Of a stretch of DNA of 64,000 nucleotides, positions 53,867 through 62,916 are shown piece after piece. Both the position numbers and the translations under genes were made by a program. Origin of the DNA: Candidatus Kuenenia stuttgartensis (GTDB taxonomy: Bacteria > Planctomycetota > Planctomycetia > Gemmatales > Gemmataceae); contig CAMCLK010000020.1 of NCBI GenBank assembly GCA_945875585.1, forward strand, positions 1 through 64,000, given 5' to 3'. The number at the start of each line of letters is the position of its first letter. The stretch's first letter is position 1. The notes beneath the pieces were generated by a model, which saw only the letters and a list, made by a program, of their open reading frames with translations, searched no databases and was not told the origin of the DNA.

Positions 53867-54259
53867 ATGAAGCTTTTACATCAGGCAGCTCTCGGGCTGG
53901 CCCTACTTTGCCTTTCGGCAGTGACGGCACGCGCCGGTGGTAGCGGGTACATTCCTGGGACAATGGGAAATTGCGCACCACGCTGGGGACTTCTAGGCGG
54001 AGCAGGGCAACCCAATGGGGGGCAGATGGGATTTGGCCCTTATCGTCCGTTTGGGTGCGGAGCAGGAATTTACTCAGCACCTTGGTATCTTTTTTATCCA
54101 TACAATGGATATTTCCAAAATCCTGCCCCGCCCGCATATCCTTACTGGCCTTCAAATTCGCCTGCAATGGGTGGATATCCCATGTCTCAGGGAATGAATG
54201 GACCTGGCACTTTCGTACCAGGTCAAGGCTCCGCACCTTTTTATTGGTCCAACCGCTGA
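53867..54259 (+). CDS. Secreted Gly/Pro/Tyr-rich protein
   Basis: Exported protein of 130 residues with signal peptide MKLLHQAALGLALLCLSAVT and cleavage after ARA. The mature part is rich in Gly, Pro, Tyr, Asn and aromatic residues (QMGFGPYRPFGCGAGIYSAP), suggesting a low-complexity surface or structural protein. Start ATG 53867 follows AGGTTGG. It is convergent with the purine nucleoside phosphorylase gene 33 bases on. Function unknown. Confidence 0.72.
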   Translation: MKLLHQAALGLALLCLSAVTARAGGSGYIPGTMGNCAPRWGLLGGAGQPNGGQMGFGPYRPFGCGAGIYSAPWYLFYPYNGYFQNPAPPAYPYWPSNSPAMGGYPMSQGMNGPGTFVPGQGSAPFYWSNR

Positions 54260-54292
54260 TGCAATATTTCTGATTTTGCCCCGACGGGTTGT

Positions 54293-55132
54293 TCAGGAAT
54301 TAGTTCTGGATGCCCGCCGGGCCAAGATCCGACGCACCAACTGCGTAAGTTTTCCTTCTGCCTCATTGGCCACCTTAATAATTTCGGCGACATTAGCAGG
54401 CTCGAGCGCATCTGGTAGGCACATATCGGTAATGATGGAAAAGCCCATAGCCTTCAGGCCTGCATGCACTGCAACAATAACTTCAGGAACCGTTGACATA
54501 CCTACAACGTCCGCGCCAATGGTTCGCAGAAACCTATATTCGGCGCGCGTTTCAAGGCATGGCCCCGGAACAGCAACATAGACCCCTTTGTGAACCTGAA
54601 TTCCTGTTTCCAGCGCGGCTGCCATGGCTTCGGAAATCAAGGTTCGATCATAAGGCTCGCTCATATCGGGAAATCGATCACCCAAGCGTTCATCGTTGGG
54701 CCCGATCAGCGGGTTGTCACCCATGAGATTGATGTGATCTTCAATCACCATCAAATCTCCCTTGGCCCATTGGTGGTTCAAGCCGCCGCACGCATTGCTC
54801 AGAATGACGAACTCGCAGCCGAGCTTCTTGAACACACGAATAGGCAGGGTGATCTGTGCGAGCGAATATCCTTCGTAGCGGTGGAACCGCCCGTCCATGG
54901 CAGCCACATTCAGACCTTCGAGACGGCCTCCAATAAATCTTCCATGATGGCCAGGTGCTGTTGAAACTGGGAAGTGAGGAATGTCGCCGTAGGCAATTTC
55001 CACCTCGGTTTCTATGGCGGATGCAAGATTACCTAGCCCTGTTCCCAGAACGATCCCTACTTGGGGACGCTCCTTCCATCGACTGGCAATGGCGGTTGCG
55101 GCTTCTTCTATTTGATCGTGAAGCGAGGGCAT
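54293..55132 (-). CDS. punA: Purine nucleoside phosphorylase (trimeric PNP type)
   Basis: Phosphorolysis of purine nucleosides to base and ribose-1-phosphate (279 residues). Motifs are VGIVLGTGLGNLASAI, STAPGHHGRFIGGRLEG, MDGRFHRYEGYSLAQIT, ILSNACGGLNHQW, AVPGPCLETRAEYRFLRT and GADVVGMSTVPEVIVA. It belongs to the guanosine/inosine-preferring PNP-II type. It stands alone, convergent with the small secreted protein gene. Confidence 0.96.
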   Translation of the reverse strand: MPSLHDQIEEAATAIASRWKERPQVGIVLGTGLGNLASAIETEVEIAYGDIPHFPVSTAPGHHGRFIGGRLEGLNVAAMDGRFHRYEGYSLAQITLPIRVFKKLGCEFVILSNACGGLNHQWAKGDLMVIEDHINLMGDNPLIGPNDERLGDRFPDMSEPYDRTLISEAMAAALETGIQVHKGVYVAVPGPCLETRAEYRFLRTIGADVVGMSTVPEVIVAVHAGLKAMGFSIITDMCLPDALEPANVAEIIKVANEAEGKLTQLVRRILARRASRTNS

Positions 55133-55237
55133 GTGGATAATCCTTGACTGGCCCTGCGACCAGCAAGGCTCTTGAACTATATGCTAGTACCAGATGGGCC
55201 GAACGTTCAGGATTGGTTGACGACTGGGAAGGCGAAC

Positions 55238-56230
55238 ATGGCAGTAAATCTCACGCCCCAATACCACGAAGCTGAGGAACAGTACAAGAAAGCCATCGGA
55301 GCAGCAGATAAACTGGAATGGCTCCAGAAAATGTGGGTGCTGCTACCTAAACACAAGGCCAGCGAAAAACTGCAAGCAGATCTGAAGACACGCTTGAGCG
55401 ACCTTCGGGAAGAGGCCGAACGGCCTAAAGGTGGGGCAAAAAAAACGTCCCCCGGAAAAATTCCAAGGCAAGGCGCGGGCCAAATTGTTTTGGTTGGGGC
55501 ACCTAATGGTGGTAAAAGCCAACTACTGGCTGCTCTCACTTCTGCCAAGCCAGATATCGCCCCTTATCCATTCACCACACGAATGCCGCAAGCTGGAATG
55601 ATGACTTTCGAAAACATACGCTTGCAACTGATTGACACCCCTCCGATTACTGCGGATCAACTTGACCCGCCCACCCTGTCGCTTATTCGTCAGGCAGATG
55701 GATGCGCCCTGATCATCGACCTCTCCGATGATGATGGCTACTTTGCCGCCCAAGCTGCCATAGAGCGCCTTGAACAAGCCAAAACCTACCTTTCCCATGA
55801 TATTCCCGAAGGAATTGAAGACTGGTCAATCCAACATGTTAGAACTCTTATTGTTGCCACCAGACTTAGTGATCCTGCTGCACAGGAAAGGCTGGAAATC
55901 ATGCGCGAGCTGGCTGGAACAGCACTGCCCATTTTCGCTATTGACTCGGTTTCTGGTGAGAATCTCGAAGTGATACGCCGCGAATTGTTCAATCTGATTG
56001 ATATCATCAGAATCTATCCCAAAAAGCCGGGCAAACCAGCAGACCGCGACCAACCAATCACAATCAATCGAGGTGGCAATGTGCTCGATTTCGCGGCAGC
56101 AATCCACGGCGATCTGCCGGACCAGTTAAAATCTGCGCGTGTTTGGGGCCCTTCAGCACCACACGACGGTCAAACTGTGCCCAAGGATCACGTTATTCAG
56201 GACGGCGATACTGTAGAATTGCAAGTTTGA
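55238..56230 (+). CDS. OBG/DRG-like GTPase with TGS domain
   Basis: GTPase of 330 residues with an N-terminal helical region rich in Lys and Glu, the G1 motif VLVGAPNGGKSQLLAAL, the switch I segment PYPFTTRMPQAGM, and the G3-like LIDTPPI. The usual G4 NKxD is not clear (VATRLSDP at that place), so nucleotide specificity may be relaxed. A TGS domain ends the protein (ITINRGGNVLDFAAAIHGDL to DGDTVELQV). ATG 55238 follows AAGG and starts the family homology. The role may be ribosome-linked, as for OBG/DRG proteins. Confidence 0.87.
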   Translation: MAVNLTPQYHEAEEQYKKAIGAADKLEWLQKMWVLLPKHKASEKLQADLKTRLSDLREEAERPKGGAKKTSPGKIPRQGAGQIVLVGAPNGGKSQLLAALTSAKPDIAPYPFTTRMPQAGMMTFENIRLQLIDTPPITADQLDPPTLSLIRQADGCALIIDLSDDDGYFAAQAAIERLEQAKTYLSHDIPEGIEDWSIQHVRTLIVATRLSDPAAQERLEIMRELAGTALPIFAIDSVSGENLEVIRRELFNLIDIIRIYPKKPGKPADRDQPITINRGGNVLDFAAAIHGDLPDQLKSARVWGPSAPHDGQTVPKDHVIQDGDTVELQV

Positions 56231-56264
56231 GCGACGAGAATTTTTGTCTGGAAGGATGCACAAC

Positions 56265-57557
56265 ATGAGGTCGGTTTTCTTCGACTTCCACCTGCCTAAT
56301 GCCACGACATGGTTCTATGTCTCGGCAATTGTGACTGTTTCGCTATTCTTCCGTTTCAATCGCCCATTCAGCTTGCGCAATTTGGATTTATTCCTGCTAT
56401 TCATGCCTATGCCTGGATTCCTTTTGCTGCTTGAAGGCGGCACGATTCTTCAACCATATGGATGGCTTGTTTTTTCATCCACAATGATTGTCATCCGCTG
56501 CCTGGTCGATGGCGGGCTAGTTAAACGTGCTTTTCAGCCCACCAACATCAATGTGCCTGGATTGGTATGGATCTCTTGCGCGCTGTTCGTAGGGCTGATT
56601 GCTGTCACACTGGATACTGCCAATCAGCGCCAACCCGGGCCGGGTGGAAGCACTTTTCCCGTCGAAGCAGTTCGAGCCCAAGGAGAGGAAGTCCTGCAAT
56701 CTCAGGCACGCGAAACACTTTCCATGATGCGTTTCTGGACGGAAAGATTTCTGACACTGGCATGCCATGCCGGAATCATTACAGGACTGGTCCTTTTTTC
56801 ATGGCGTCACTTTGGCAGTTCACTCGCGGGCTTGGCTGTCGCGGCCACACATCTACTCCTTCCTTACTGTTATCTTCTGATTCCGTACAACCCGCTAGGA
56901 ATCGGCCGATGGGAAGACACTTGGCCCATGGCGCTTCTTATTTGGGCCTTGTTCTGGGTTCGAAGGCCTTTGCTGGCTGGTAGCCTTGTCGGACTTTCGA
57001 TTGGAACGGTCATTTTCCCACTGTTTGTTGTTCCCGCATGGATCGGGTACTACGGTTGGCGTTCTTCTCTCAAATTCTGCCTGACAGCCCTGTTTACCTG
57101 CCTCTGCTGCTTTTTTGCCGCCTATTTTTCCGGATTATATCCTTCGCTCTTGCCTTCACCGAACTGGATTCCTTGGCAAGCCCCCTCACCTGGAAGCGAA
57201 AGCCTTTGGAGGGCCATTCCATGGGCCTACCGCATTCCTTTGTTCGTTTTGCATATTCTGCTCGCTCTTTTTTGCGCTTTCCGGCCCATCAAAAACGATA
57301 TTGGCCAATTGCTTGCCCAGAACACCCTGATGCTTGCTGCCATTCAATGGTGGTTGGCTGATCGGGGCGGTATTCACGTTCTATGGTATTTGCCACTTCT
57401 GCTTCTCGTAGTTTTTAGGCCGGGTACCGTTTCTGTCTTGCCCCCTTCCCATGATTTGCCTCCAAGCACCGAACAAGCAGGATCGAATCCACCAACCAAT
57501 CGCCCCTCACGCCGAGGACCTTTGGGGATATTCACCAGAAGGCGCGCCTCAACCTGA
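56265..57557 (+). CDS. Polytopic membrane protein
   Basis: Protein of 430 residues with about nine or ten hydrophobic helices and no known catalytic motif. Landmarks are FYVSAIVTVSLFFRFNRPFS, LDLFLLFMPMPGFLLLLEGG, VPAWIGYYGWRSSLKFCL and VLWYLPLLLLVVF, followed by a soluble Pro/Arg-rich tail. I do not recognise the family; glycosyltransferase-like or transporter folds are possible. ATG 56265 is nine bases after GGAAGG, unlike the earlier TTG/ATG codons in frame. It sits 34 bases after the GTPase gene. Confidence 0.75.
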   Translation: MRSVFFDFHLPNATTWFYVSAIVTVSLFFRFNRPFSLRNLDLFLLFMPMPGFLLLLEGGTILQPYGWLVFSSTMIVIRCLVDGGLVKRAFQPTNINVPGLVWISCALFVGLIAVTLDTANQRQPGPGGSTFPVEAVRAQGEEVLQSQARETLSMMRFWTERFLTLACHAGIITGLVLFSWRHFGSSLAGLAVAATHLLLPYCYLLIPYNPLGIGRWEDTWPMALLIWALFWVRRPLLAGSLVGLSIGTVIFPLFVVPAWIGYYGWRSSLKFCLTALFTCLCCFFAAYFSGLYPSLLPSPNWIPWQAPSPGSESLWRAIPWAYRIPLFVLHILLALFCAFRPIKNDIGQLLAQNTLMLAAIQWWLADRGGIHVLWYLPLLLLVVFRPGTVSVLPPSHDLPPSTEQAGSNPPTNRPSRRGPLGIFTRRRAST

Positions 57558-57614
57558 TCTGGCGTTGAAGGCGCTACAAACCCTAAATTGCTGACTATCT
57601 ATGAGGGCAGGTTC

Positions 57615-58277
57615 ATGGCATGGTTTCGCAAGAACAGCTTAACAACTGGCCTTGTAATAATTGCGCTATGTTTGATTGCTATTCCAATCATTTTGGCTAC
57701 AGAAATACAGCATCAGAAGCGCCACTTCCGCACCGTCCGCGAGAACCTTTTTTACCGCAGTGGACAAATGACTCTGGAAGGGTTGGGGCGAACATCCCAT
57801 GACCTCCAGATCCGCACGGTAGTTTCATTGAGGGATGGCTCCAATCCAGGCGATCCACCGCCAGACCTCGACGAGGAAAACTGGTGCCACGAAAACGGAC
57901 TCAATTACCTCAGACTTCGGCCAATGGCTTGGGAAGGTACGGAAAATAAACCGGCCCCCGTTGAACCCAATGTCAAAAAATACCTCGAACTTTTGCGTGA
58001 TGAGCGAAATTACCCCATCCTTCTTCATTGCTTTGCCGGTATCCATCGAACTGGAACATACACCGCCATCTATCGCATGGAAGTGGAAGGCTGGCCATTG
58101 GACCGCGCCATGAACGAAATGCGTGCCTGCGGCTATACACATATCGAGGGAGACAAGGATCTGCTCGGATTCCTCCTGCAATACAAGCCCGGCAACAGGG
58201 TTGACGGACTTCCCAAAACTTTGCGCCGCGAGTCACTTTTGCTTCCAGTCTCAGGATTGGTTCATGGCATCCGATAG
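57615..58277 (+). CDS. Membrane-anchored protein tyrosine/dual-specificity phosphatase-like protein
   Basis: Protein of 220 residues with one N-terminal transmembrane segment (about 12-28) and a phosphatase domain. The active-site loop is HCFAGIHRTGTYTA with Cys139 and Arg145 in the Cx5R pattern, and the general acid may be Asp77 or Asp81 in SLRDGSNPGDPPP. The early YRSGQMTLEGL segment is typical of the group. The catalytic domain likely faces the periplasm if the anchor is a signal anchor. ATG 57615 follows GCAGG. The MFS gene starts 14 bases before its stop. Confidence 0.88.
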   Translation: MAWFRKNSLTTGLVIIALCLIAIPIILATEIQHQKRHFRTVRENLFYRSGQMTLEGLGRTSHDLQIRTVVSLRDGSNPGDPPPDLDEENWCHENGLNYLRLRPMAWEGTENKPAPVEPNVKKYLELLRDERNYPILLHCFAGIHRTGTYTAIYRMEVEGWPLDRAMNEMRACGYTHIEGDKDLLGFLLQYKPGNRVDGLPKTLRRESLLLPVSGLVHGIR

Positions 58278-59421
58278 CGTGTCACGCATTCCCCTCATCG
58301 TTGCTGGTTGTGTTTGGGCTATTGTGCAAGGAGCTACTGCGCCAATCCTTGGATTGGGATTAGCTCAGACAACGCAAGCCGCAACCATTTCTGGATGGCT
58401 AACAGCCGGTTACTTCCTATCAGCCATTCTGTTCTTTTTCCCTTTGCCTTGGTTGCTTGAAAAGTACGGTGCAAGAAAGCTGATTCGAATATCGCTGGGC
58501 ATCAGTAGTTTGGCACTAATCTGGATTGTGTTACAGGCCGATTATGTCTCATGGGCCATTGCACGATCTGTGCAAGGCGCGTGCTCCAGCATTTTGCTGG
58601 GAACCGTTGAAACAGAGTTGATGCGCAGCGCAAGCCCTAGCAAGCGGGCAACAGTTCTAGGCCGCCTAGAGCTATTCCTTGTAGTGGGAGCAGGATTTGG
58701 AGCAGGAATGGCTCCCGTACTCTGGAATAGCATCAACGGCATTATTGCGGGGTCCATTCTCGCGGGACCTGCCTTACTGGCAACCTACTTTCTGGTAATC
58801 CCCGAATCATCAAATTCCGATTCCCCAGATGCAATAATCACGGCTCGTATAAAACGAGGGCCTGCCAGCGCAGTTCTCTTGGCAACCGCCTTCATTCAGG
58901 GACTGGCTGAGGGGGAATTGATGGCGTATCTGACTCCGGCGATATTGAGTGAAGGCCACAGTTCCAACACTGTTGCACTTGGGTTTACAGCTCTTTTTTC
59001 AGGTATCGTGATCAGCCAGATTAGCTTGGCCAGTAAAGCCGAAATTTGGGGGCATGGCACTGTGCTTTGGATCAGCCAAACCGCTGTTGCAGCGGGCTTT
59101 GGCACGTTGGCATTCTCGCATCTTGCATGGTCGATTGTTGGAGCACTTGGTCTGGTAGGATTGGGCTTAGGTTGCCAGTATCCGGTAGCTCAAGCCGCCT
59201 TAGGAAACAAGGTACAGGCAAGCAGCCTGAGTCAGACTGCTTCATTATTTTTAGGAATCAACTGTTTGGGCTGCCTGCTGGCTGCACCCATTGGTGGTTT
59301 TGCCTACCATTTTCATAACTGGATAGGACTGTTCGGTACCATCGGAATAATATGCCTGCTGTTGGCTTTGATCACTGCAACCGATTGTATTCTCTCTGCT
59401 TGGTTAGCCGCTTCAGAATAG
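58264..59421 (+). CDS. Major facilitator superfamily transporter
   Basis: Inner-membrane transporter of 385 residues with about 12 hydrophobic helices. The MFS loop 2-3 signature is weak, at WLLEKYGARKLIRISLGISS, and RSVQGACSSILLG is the helix 4 motif. Substrate unknown. ATG 58264 is seven bases after AGGA and overlaps the phosphatase gene by 14 bases, so the two are translationally coupled. Confidence 0.87.
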   Translation: MASDSVSRIPLIVAGCVWAIVQGATAPILGLGLAQTTQAATISGWLTAGYFLSAILFFFPLPWLLEKYGARKLIRISLGISSLALIWIVLQADYVSWAIARSVQGACSSILLGTVETELMRSASPSKRATVLGRLELFLVVGAGFGAGMAPVLWNSINGIIAGSILAGPALLATYFLVIPESSNSDSPDAIITARIKRGPASAVLLATAFIQGLAEGELMAYLTPAILSEGHSSNTVALGFTALFSGIVISQISLASKAEIWGHGTVLWISQTAVAAGFGTLAFSHLAWSIVGALGLVGLGLGCQYPVAQAALGNKVQASSLSQTASLFLGINCLGCLLAAPIGGFAYHFHNWIGLFGTIGIICLLLALITATDCILSAWLAASE

Positions 59422-59463
59422 CCGCGGGCGCAATTATCATCTTTTTCGCAACGGAACCATGCC

Positions 59464-60744
59464 ATGGGACAAGGCCTACGACCACTCCCCGTCCTTCAAA
59501 ATTGGGATTGCCACGCCTGCGGAACGTGTTGCAAGGAATATCTGGTGACATTAAGTCCCAGCGAACGCAAAGTTATTGAAGACCAGAAATGGGACGACGT
59601 AAATGAACTGGGCGGATATTCCCCATTCAGGTTCAGTGGATGGCCGTGGGCTCGACGCGCGCACCTCAACCACAGGCCAGATGGATCGTGTGTTTTTCTA
59701 GACCCCAAAGGACTATGCCTGATCCACAAAAAGCATGGGTACGATACCAAACCACTTCCTTGCCGTCTGTTTCCATGGGTCCTGATCCCCTCGGGCAACC
59801 GATGGCAGGTAGGTATGCGGTACGCATGCCCATCTGCATCAGAAAATCGGGGGCGTCCCATGGCCATGCATACCCCTCATCTCGAAGCATTTGCTTTGGA
59901 ACTAGAGGGCAGGGAAGGCCTTCAAATCGAAGACGGAGCCGAACTGACCGAAGCGCCCTCTATACAAGGAGAAGGCAGACCGAGTTGGCTAAGGTTCCGA
60001 TCTTCGGTTGACCAGCTCGCAGGATTCCTCAAGGCATTTCCCAACGATATTGGCGCAGCGATGCGCGCTGGTCTCCATTGGACATCTCATTTAAGAGAAA
60101 CGAATCTAGCGCCACTCGATGATTCAAGTTTTCAGGAATTGACAAATCTGTTTGCCGATCTGGCTCGAGGGGAAATCACAACTGCAAACCCTGCTCCCAA
60201 AACACCAAGCTGGATCGCCAGACTGCTATTCCGCCAACTAGCAGCGCTCTACACCAGAAAGGATCATGGTCCAAAACGTGGGATAGCCCGTCAGGGACCA
60301 ATCACACGTCTCAATGCTATTATGCGTTTTTCATGGGGTACAGGGGATATCCCACGGCTACACTCGTGGATGCCTCACAACACTTTTGAACTGGGCGAGC
60401 TACCAGGTTCCCCGCTTTCAGAAACAGAACAACGCGATTTGCATCGGTACTACATGCTCAAGATCATTTCCGGGCAATTCTGCGGACGCGCTAACCATGG
60501 TCTTTCGCTTCTGGATGGATTTGAATCTCTTGCCATGACATTGCCAGTGCTTTTATGGATTAGGCGTCTGGCCCCTCCCAGCGAATCACACCAGACGTTG
60601 ATCAGGGCATTATCAATTGTTGATGATCACTTTGGTTACAACAAAATGCTTGGCACAGCGGTTTACCGCTTGATGCACCGCATCTTAGGAGGACGGGGCG
60701 AAATCGATCGGCTCATACGCTGGTATGGACGGACTAGCCAATAA
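59464..60744 (+). CDS. YkgJ-type Cys-cluster protein
   Basis: Protein of 426 residues. The N-terminal 110 residues match the YkgJ zinc/iron-chelating domain: CHACGTCC (about 17-24), then DGSCVFLDPKGLCLIHKKHG and PLPCRLFPW. The remaining 300 residues are helical and have no family I can name, so this is a long version of a usually short domain. ATG 59464 begins just before the cluster. Its TAA abuts the stop of the convergent lexA gene with no base between. Confidence 0.85.
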   Translation: MGQGLRPLPVLQNWDCHACGTCCKEYLVTLSPSERKVIEDQKWDDVNELGGYSPFRFSGWPWARRAHLNHRPDGSCVFLDPKGLCLIHKKHGYDTKPLPCRLFPWVLIPSGNRWQVGMRYACPSASENRGRPMAMHTPHLEAFALELEGREGLQIEDGAELTEAPSIQGEGRPSWLRFRSSVDQLAGFLKAFPNDIGAAMRAGLHWTSHLRETNLAPLDDSSFQELTNLFADLARGEITTANPAPKTPSWIARLLFRQLAALYTRKDHGPKRGIARQGPITRLNAIMRFSWGTGDIPRLHSWMPHNTFELGELPGSPLSETEQRDLHRYYMLKIISGQFCGRANHGLSLLDGFESLAMTLPVLLWIRRLAPPSESHQTLIRALSIVDDHFGYNKMLGTAVYRLMHRILGGRGEIDRLIRWYGRTSQ

Positions 60745-61347
60745 TCAGCATTTTCGCAGCACACCCACCAAAACGCCCAAAATATGAGCATCAGACTCAG
60801 GCTTGATCTCAATGGGCTGCATAGCGCCATTGCATGGCTGCAACCAAATGCGACCGCGTTCGCGATGGTATTTTTTCAACGTGACTTCGTTGTCAATCAT
60901 GGCGACCACACGTTCATCCTGTCGGGCTGTTTCCTGCTTTTTTATCACCACGAAATCCCCATCATCGATGTGGTCTTCGATCATTGACTGGCCCCTGACT
61001 TTCAACGCGAAGTGATCAGGGCCACCAAACATGTCATTGAAATTGATGCGCTCATCCATGGCTGGAGCCTGAATGGGCGAGCCGGCAGCAACTGCACCTA
61101 GGAGGGGAAGTTCCGTACCCGGCCGATAATCCATCACCTGAATTGCTCGGGCCGAATAACCTTCACGCTGAATCAGTTTCTTTTTTTCGAGAGCTTTGAG
61201 ATGGCACATAACACCGTTAGGAGAGCGAATCTCAAATTGCAAACCGATTTCCCGCACAGTGGGACCGTACCCTCGCGATTCAATCCTATCCCGAATGAAA
61301 TCAAGAATGGCCCGTTGCCTCGGAGTCAATGCTTCCTGATCTTTCAT
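60745..61347 (-). CDS. lexA: SOS repressor LexA
   Basis: Transcriptional repressor of the SOS regulon, 200 residues. A winged helix-turn-helix (1-68) includes LTPRQRAILDFIRDRIESRG and PTVREIGLQFEIRSPNGVMC. The autocleavage site is VAAGSPIQ at Ala88-Gly89, with catalytic Ser121 in GQSMIEDHI and Lys158 in NEVTLKKY. ATG 61347 is six bases after GGAG; an in-frame ATG at 61353 touches that site. The promoter at 61393-61421 holds a likely LexA box, so it should repress itself. Confidence 0.97.
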   Translation of the reverse strand: MKDQEALTPRQRAILDFIRDRIESRGYGPTVREIGLQFEIRSPNGVMCHLKALEKKKLIQREGYSARAIQVMDYRPGTELPLLGAVAAGSPIQAPAMDERINFNDMFGGPDHFALKVRGQSMIEDHIDDGDFVVIKKQETARQDERVVAMIDNEVTLKKYHRERGRIWLQPCNGAMQPIEIKPESDAHILGVLVGVLRKC

Positions 61348-61392
61348 CGGCATCTCCTAGAAAACAGGCGGGTATTCACGCTCTCCTGAACA

Positions 61393-61421
61393 ATAGTATA
61401 TTGAACATGCGTTCAGATCAA
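61393..61421 (-). promoter_or_regulatory. lexA promoter with embedded LexA-box candidate
   Basis: On the minus strand the -35 box is TTGATC (61421-61416) and the -10 box is TACTAT (61398-61393), with exactly 17 bases between. The spacer contains GAACGCATGTTC (61414-61403), a GAAC-N4-GTTC palindrome like the Gram-positive SOS box. Bound LexA would block RNA polymerase. It lies 46 bases before the start codon. Confidence 0.8.
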
Positions 61422-61446
61422 GTCAAGTGCCGGGCACTCAAATCGC

Positions 61447-62856
61447 CTATTTTTTGGAACGAGGGGATACCTCACGCATTCTTTCCAAGAATCTCACCAT
61501 GGAACGGGTCAATTTATGCCAATCGCCCCGGTGTAAGCTTTCATTTGGCGCATGGGCATTGCTGGCAGGATCTTCGATTCCAAAGAGCAGGGCTGGGGCA
61601 CCGCCAAGCATCTCTTCCAACGGCTCAATAAATCCAATCGTGCCGCCACAACCAATAGGCACAGGACGCACCCCAAATCCTTCATGCAGGGATTCGACCG
61701 CTGCCTGAAACGCTGGACCGTCAGGATTGGTTTTCCACCATTTCACAGGTGCTCCCATTTCCGTAACCGATACCTGCACACCCCAAGGTAACGGTTGCCG
61801 CAAAAATTCACTGAGTGCCTGAGTCACACGTGCGGGATCCTGATCAGGAACAATTCGACAACTAATTATCGCCTCAGCTTTTGGCAAAACCTGATTGCTT
61901 GCTTGGCTAATAGAACTCGCTTCAAGTGCAATCAAGGTAACCGCTGGGCGGCGCCATGTTTGCTCATAAAAGTTTTTCCCAGTTTCAAAAGCCAGTGATA
62001 CGCCAGACAACACTTCAAGGTCTCGCCTCAAAGTAGATTCATCGCCGGGTAGCGCTCTGTAAATGGCACGCTCAGCCTCGGTAACTGGCTTCACACCTTC
62101 ATAGAGTCCGCCCACGGGGATTGGCCCTTTATTCCAACAGAGTTTGCCAAGTAGCCAACAAAGCGCCAACGCTGGGTCAGCAAGACCACCACCAGCCATT
62201 CCGCTATGTGCTGGAATTTCAGCAGATTGAACTGTCACCTTGAGTGTCACCACTCCGCGCAACGAACAGGTAATACATGGAAGACCAACCTCGAGATTTT
62301 CGGTATCGCAGACCATAAGCGCATCGGCATGAAGCTTGTGCTGATAGCGTTTCACCAATGGAATCAAATTCCGCGAACCAATTTCCTCTTCGCCTTCAAC
62401 AAGAATCCGAACATTAACAGGGGGGGCACCGCGAGTCGCCTTCCAAGCCTTTACTGCCGCCAACTGGGCAATAACACCGCCTTTATCATCGGCTGAGCCA
62501 CGGCCAAATAACCTTCCGTCGCGTTCAACAAGTTGCCAAGGTTCCGATCGCCATTTTTCAGCAAAATTAACCGGCTGAACATCGTGGTGAGATAAGAAAA
62601 GGATGGTGGATGCTGCAGGATCGACAACCCAAGAAGCAAGAACCGCCGGGTATCCATCTTCAGGTCGAATTATTTCAACCTCTGGAAAGCCGGCGGCTTC
62701 AGCAAGAGATGCGACCATACCGGCGCTGCGTTCGAGTTCCGTTCCATGCATTCCATCTGTGGAAATTCCAGGAATAGCAACGAGATCGGCTAGCTCTTGA
62801 ACAGTGGCATCGGAATGAAGATCCAACCATTCGCAGGCTTGAGAAGAGCGATTCAT
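61447..62856 (-). CDS. M20-family metallopeptidase (dipeptidase-like)
   Basis: Zinc peptidase of 469 residues, cytosolic. Metal and catalytic residues are seen in ILFLSHHDVQPVNFAEKWRS, LFGRGSADDKGGVIAQLAAV, ILVEGEEEIGSRNL and MVCDTENLEVG. The C-terminal lid and dimerisation domain follows (KAEAIISCRIVPDQDPARV) and the last metal ligand region is around PALLFGIEDPASNAHAPNES. Likely a dipeptidase or deacylase of the M20A/M20F type. ATG 62856 has a modest ribosome site. Confidence 0.92.
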   Translation of the reverse strand: MNRSSQACEWLDLHSDATVQELADLVAIPGISTDGMHGTELERSAGMVASLAEAAGFPEVEIIRPEDGYPAVLASWVVDPAASTILFLSHHDVQPVNFAEKWRSEPWQLVERDGRLFGRGSADDKGGVIAQLAAVKAWKATRGAPPVNVRILVEGEEEIGSRNLIPLVKRYQHKLHADALMVCDTENLEVGLPCITCSLRGVVTLKVTVQSAEIPAHSGMAGGGLADPALALCWLLGKLCWNKGPIPVGGLYEGVKPVTEAERAIYRALPGDESTLRRDLEVLSGVSLAFETGKNFYEQTWRRPAVTLIALEASSISQASNQVLPKAEAIISCRIVPDQDPARVTQALSEFLRQPLPWGVQVSVTEMGAPVKWWKTNPDGPAFQAAVESLHEGFGVRPVPIGCGGTIGFIEPLEEMLGGAPALLFGIEDPASNAHAPNESLHRGDWHKLTRSMVRFLERMREVSPRSKK

Positions 62857-62916
62857 GGCAACAAACTCCTAATACTGATGTCAGGCTACTGGGTCCATGA
62901 GGAGACGCAAGCGTGT

